Shown one piece after another: positions 63,936 through 64,000 of a stretch of DNA of 64,000 nucleotides. Origin of the DNA: Hyphomicrobiales bacterium (GTDB taxonomy: Bacteria; Pseudomonadota; Alphaproteobacteria; Rhizobiales; Aestuariivirgaceae). Position 1 is the first letter of the stretch, and each line of letters begins with the position of its first letter. The translations under genes were made by a program, and so were the position numbers. The notes under the pieces were generated by a model that saw nothing but the letters and a program-made list of their open reading frames with translations, ran no database searches and was not told the DNA's origin. The DNA lies in contig JANYLQ010000004.1 in NCBI GenBank assembly GCA_025363755.1, positions 62,001 to 126,000 on the forward strand, written 5' to 3'.

Positions 63936-64000
63936 ATGATGGATAACGCTCAAGTCACTTCGGCACTTCTTGTGGTCGGTTTTTTGCAATTGAAGCATTT
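63936..64000 (+). CDS. Possible start of a gene running off the window
   Basis: A frame opens at ATG 63936 (with a second ATG next) and runs open for 20 codons to the end: MMDNAQVTSALLVVGFLQLK. Upstream, TTGTTG and TATGGT 18 bases apart could be a promoter. No ribosome site is evident; the frame may be accidental. Confidence 0.2.
   Translation, partial: MMDNAQVTSALLVVGFLQLKH

Noticed and set aside
1-64000. tRNA, rRNA, CRISPR, insertion sequence or prophage
   Set aside because: No cloverleaf-type T-loop with CCA-proximal stem, no regularly spaced repeats, no transposase, integrase or phage structural gene was seen by eye.

Overview
The window looks like chromosomal DNA of an alphaproteobacterium of the Rhizobiales/Hyphomicrobiales type with fairly low GC. 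The indications are a CckA kinase gene followed by recA and alaS, an alphaproteobacterial GAAC-N7-GAAC SOS box before recA, a perfect TTAA-N7-TTAAC CtrA site near 33.9 kb, a monomeric NADP isocitrate dehydrogenase, a DUF1476 protein (ATP synthase zeta subunit), and a purC-purS-purQ...purL...bolA...grxD gene order. These are inferences from gene content; no phylogeny could be run. No rRNA, tRNA, CRISPR array, transposase or prophage was seen.

Layout. 1-1.6 kb: palindrome-rich gene-free DNA, then two unrecognised genes whose 3' ends overlap on opposite strands. 1.7-8.4 kb: cckA, recA, alaS. 8.3-8.9 kb: a GFA-type zinc protein. 9.0-13.6 kb: an unusual four-gene signalling locus with two closely related histidine kinases (one membrane-bound, one soluble with PAS) and two output-less receiver proteins (one with two receivers). 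13.9-17.6 kb: icd, an MFS exporter, and an FTR1 iron permease with its cupredoxin partner. 17.7-22.9 kb: an OmpA-family protein, trmJ-murI, a HisA paralogue, an acetyltransferase, rpsD, slyX. 22.9-30.1 kb (minus): a DUF1800/DUF1501 export pair, two transporters, GST, grxD, a 40-codon membrane peptide not expected from ordinary gene calling, bolA, DUF992. 30.3-35.6 kb (minus): purine genes interrupted by small genes.

35.8-42 kb: DUF1476, an HpaI-type aldolase overlapping a nicotinate phosphoribosyltransferase-like gene, an L,D-transpeptidase with a TTG start, an SDR, a lipoprotein, a phosphoesterase with a LysR regulator, and a 45-codon peptide gene with its own terminator. 42.1-50.9 kb: a tight eight-gene minus-strand operon whose enzymes fit gamma-butyrobetaine/carnitine degradation (CoA ligase, acyl-CoA dehydrogenase, hydratase, carnitine dehydrogenase, BKACE), with an unexpected copper amine oxidase inside it. 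51-64 kb: a secreted protein with a duplicated six-cysteine unit, XdhC-type molybdoenzyme maturation genes with a MoeA-MocA-like fusion, radC-map, a CinA-like protein, a hybrid kinase, gpt, and a CHASE2 adenylate cyclase followed by a secreted FecR protein as its reading-direction predecessor.

A family of about 75-86 bp paired-hairpin repeats occurs four times; one copy lies in frame inside the CoA ligase gene and is translated as an interdomain linker. Starts were chosen from Shine-Dalgarno spacing and overlap with neighbours, and often lie inside the longest open frame. Family assignments are from memory of motifs and were not checked against a database.
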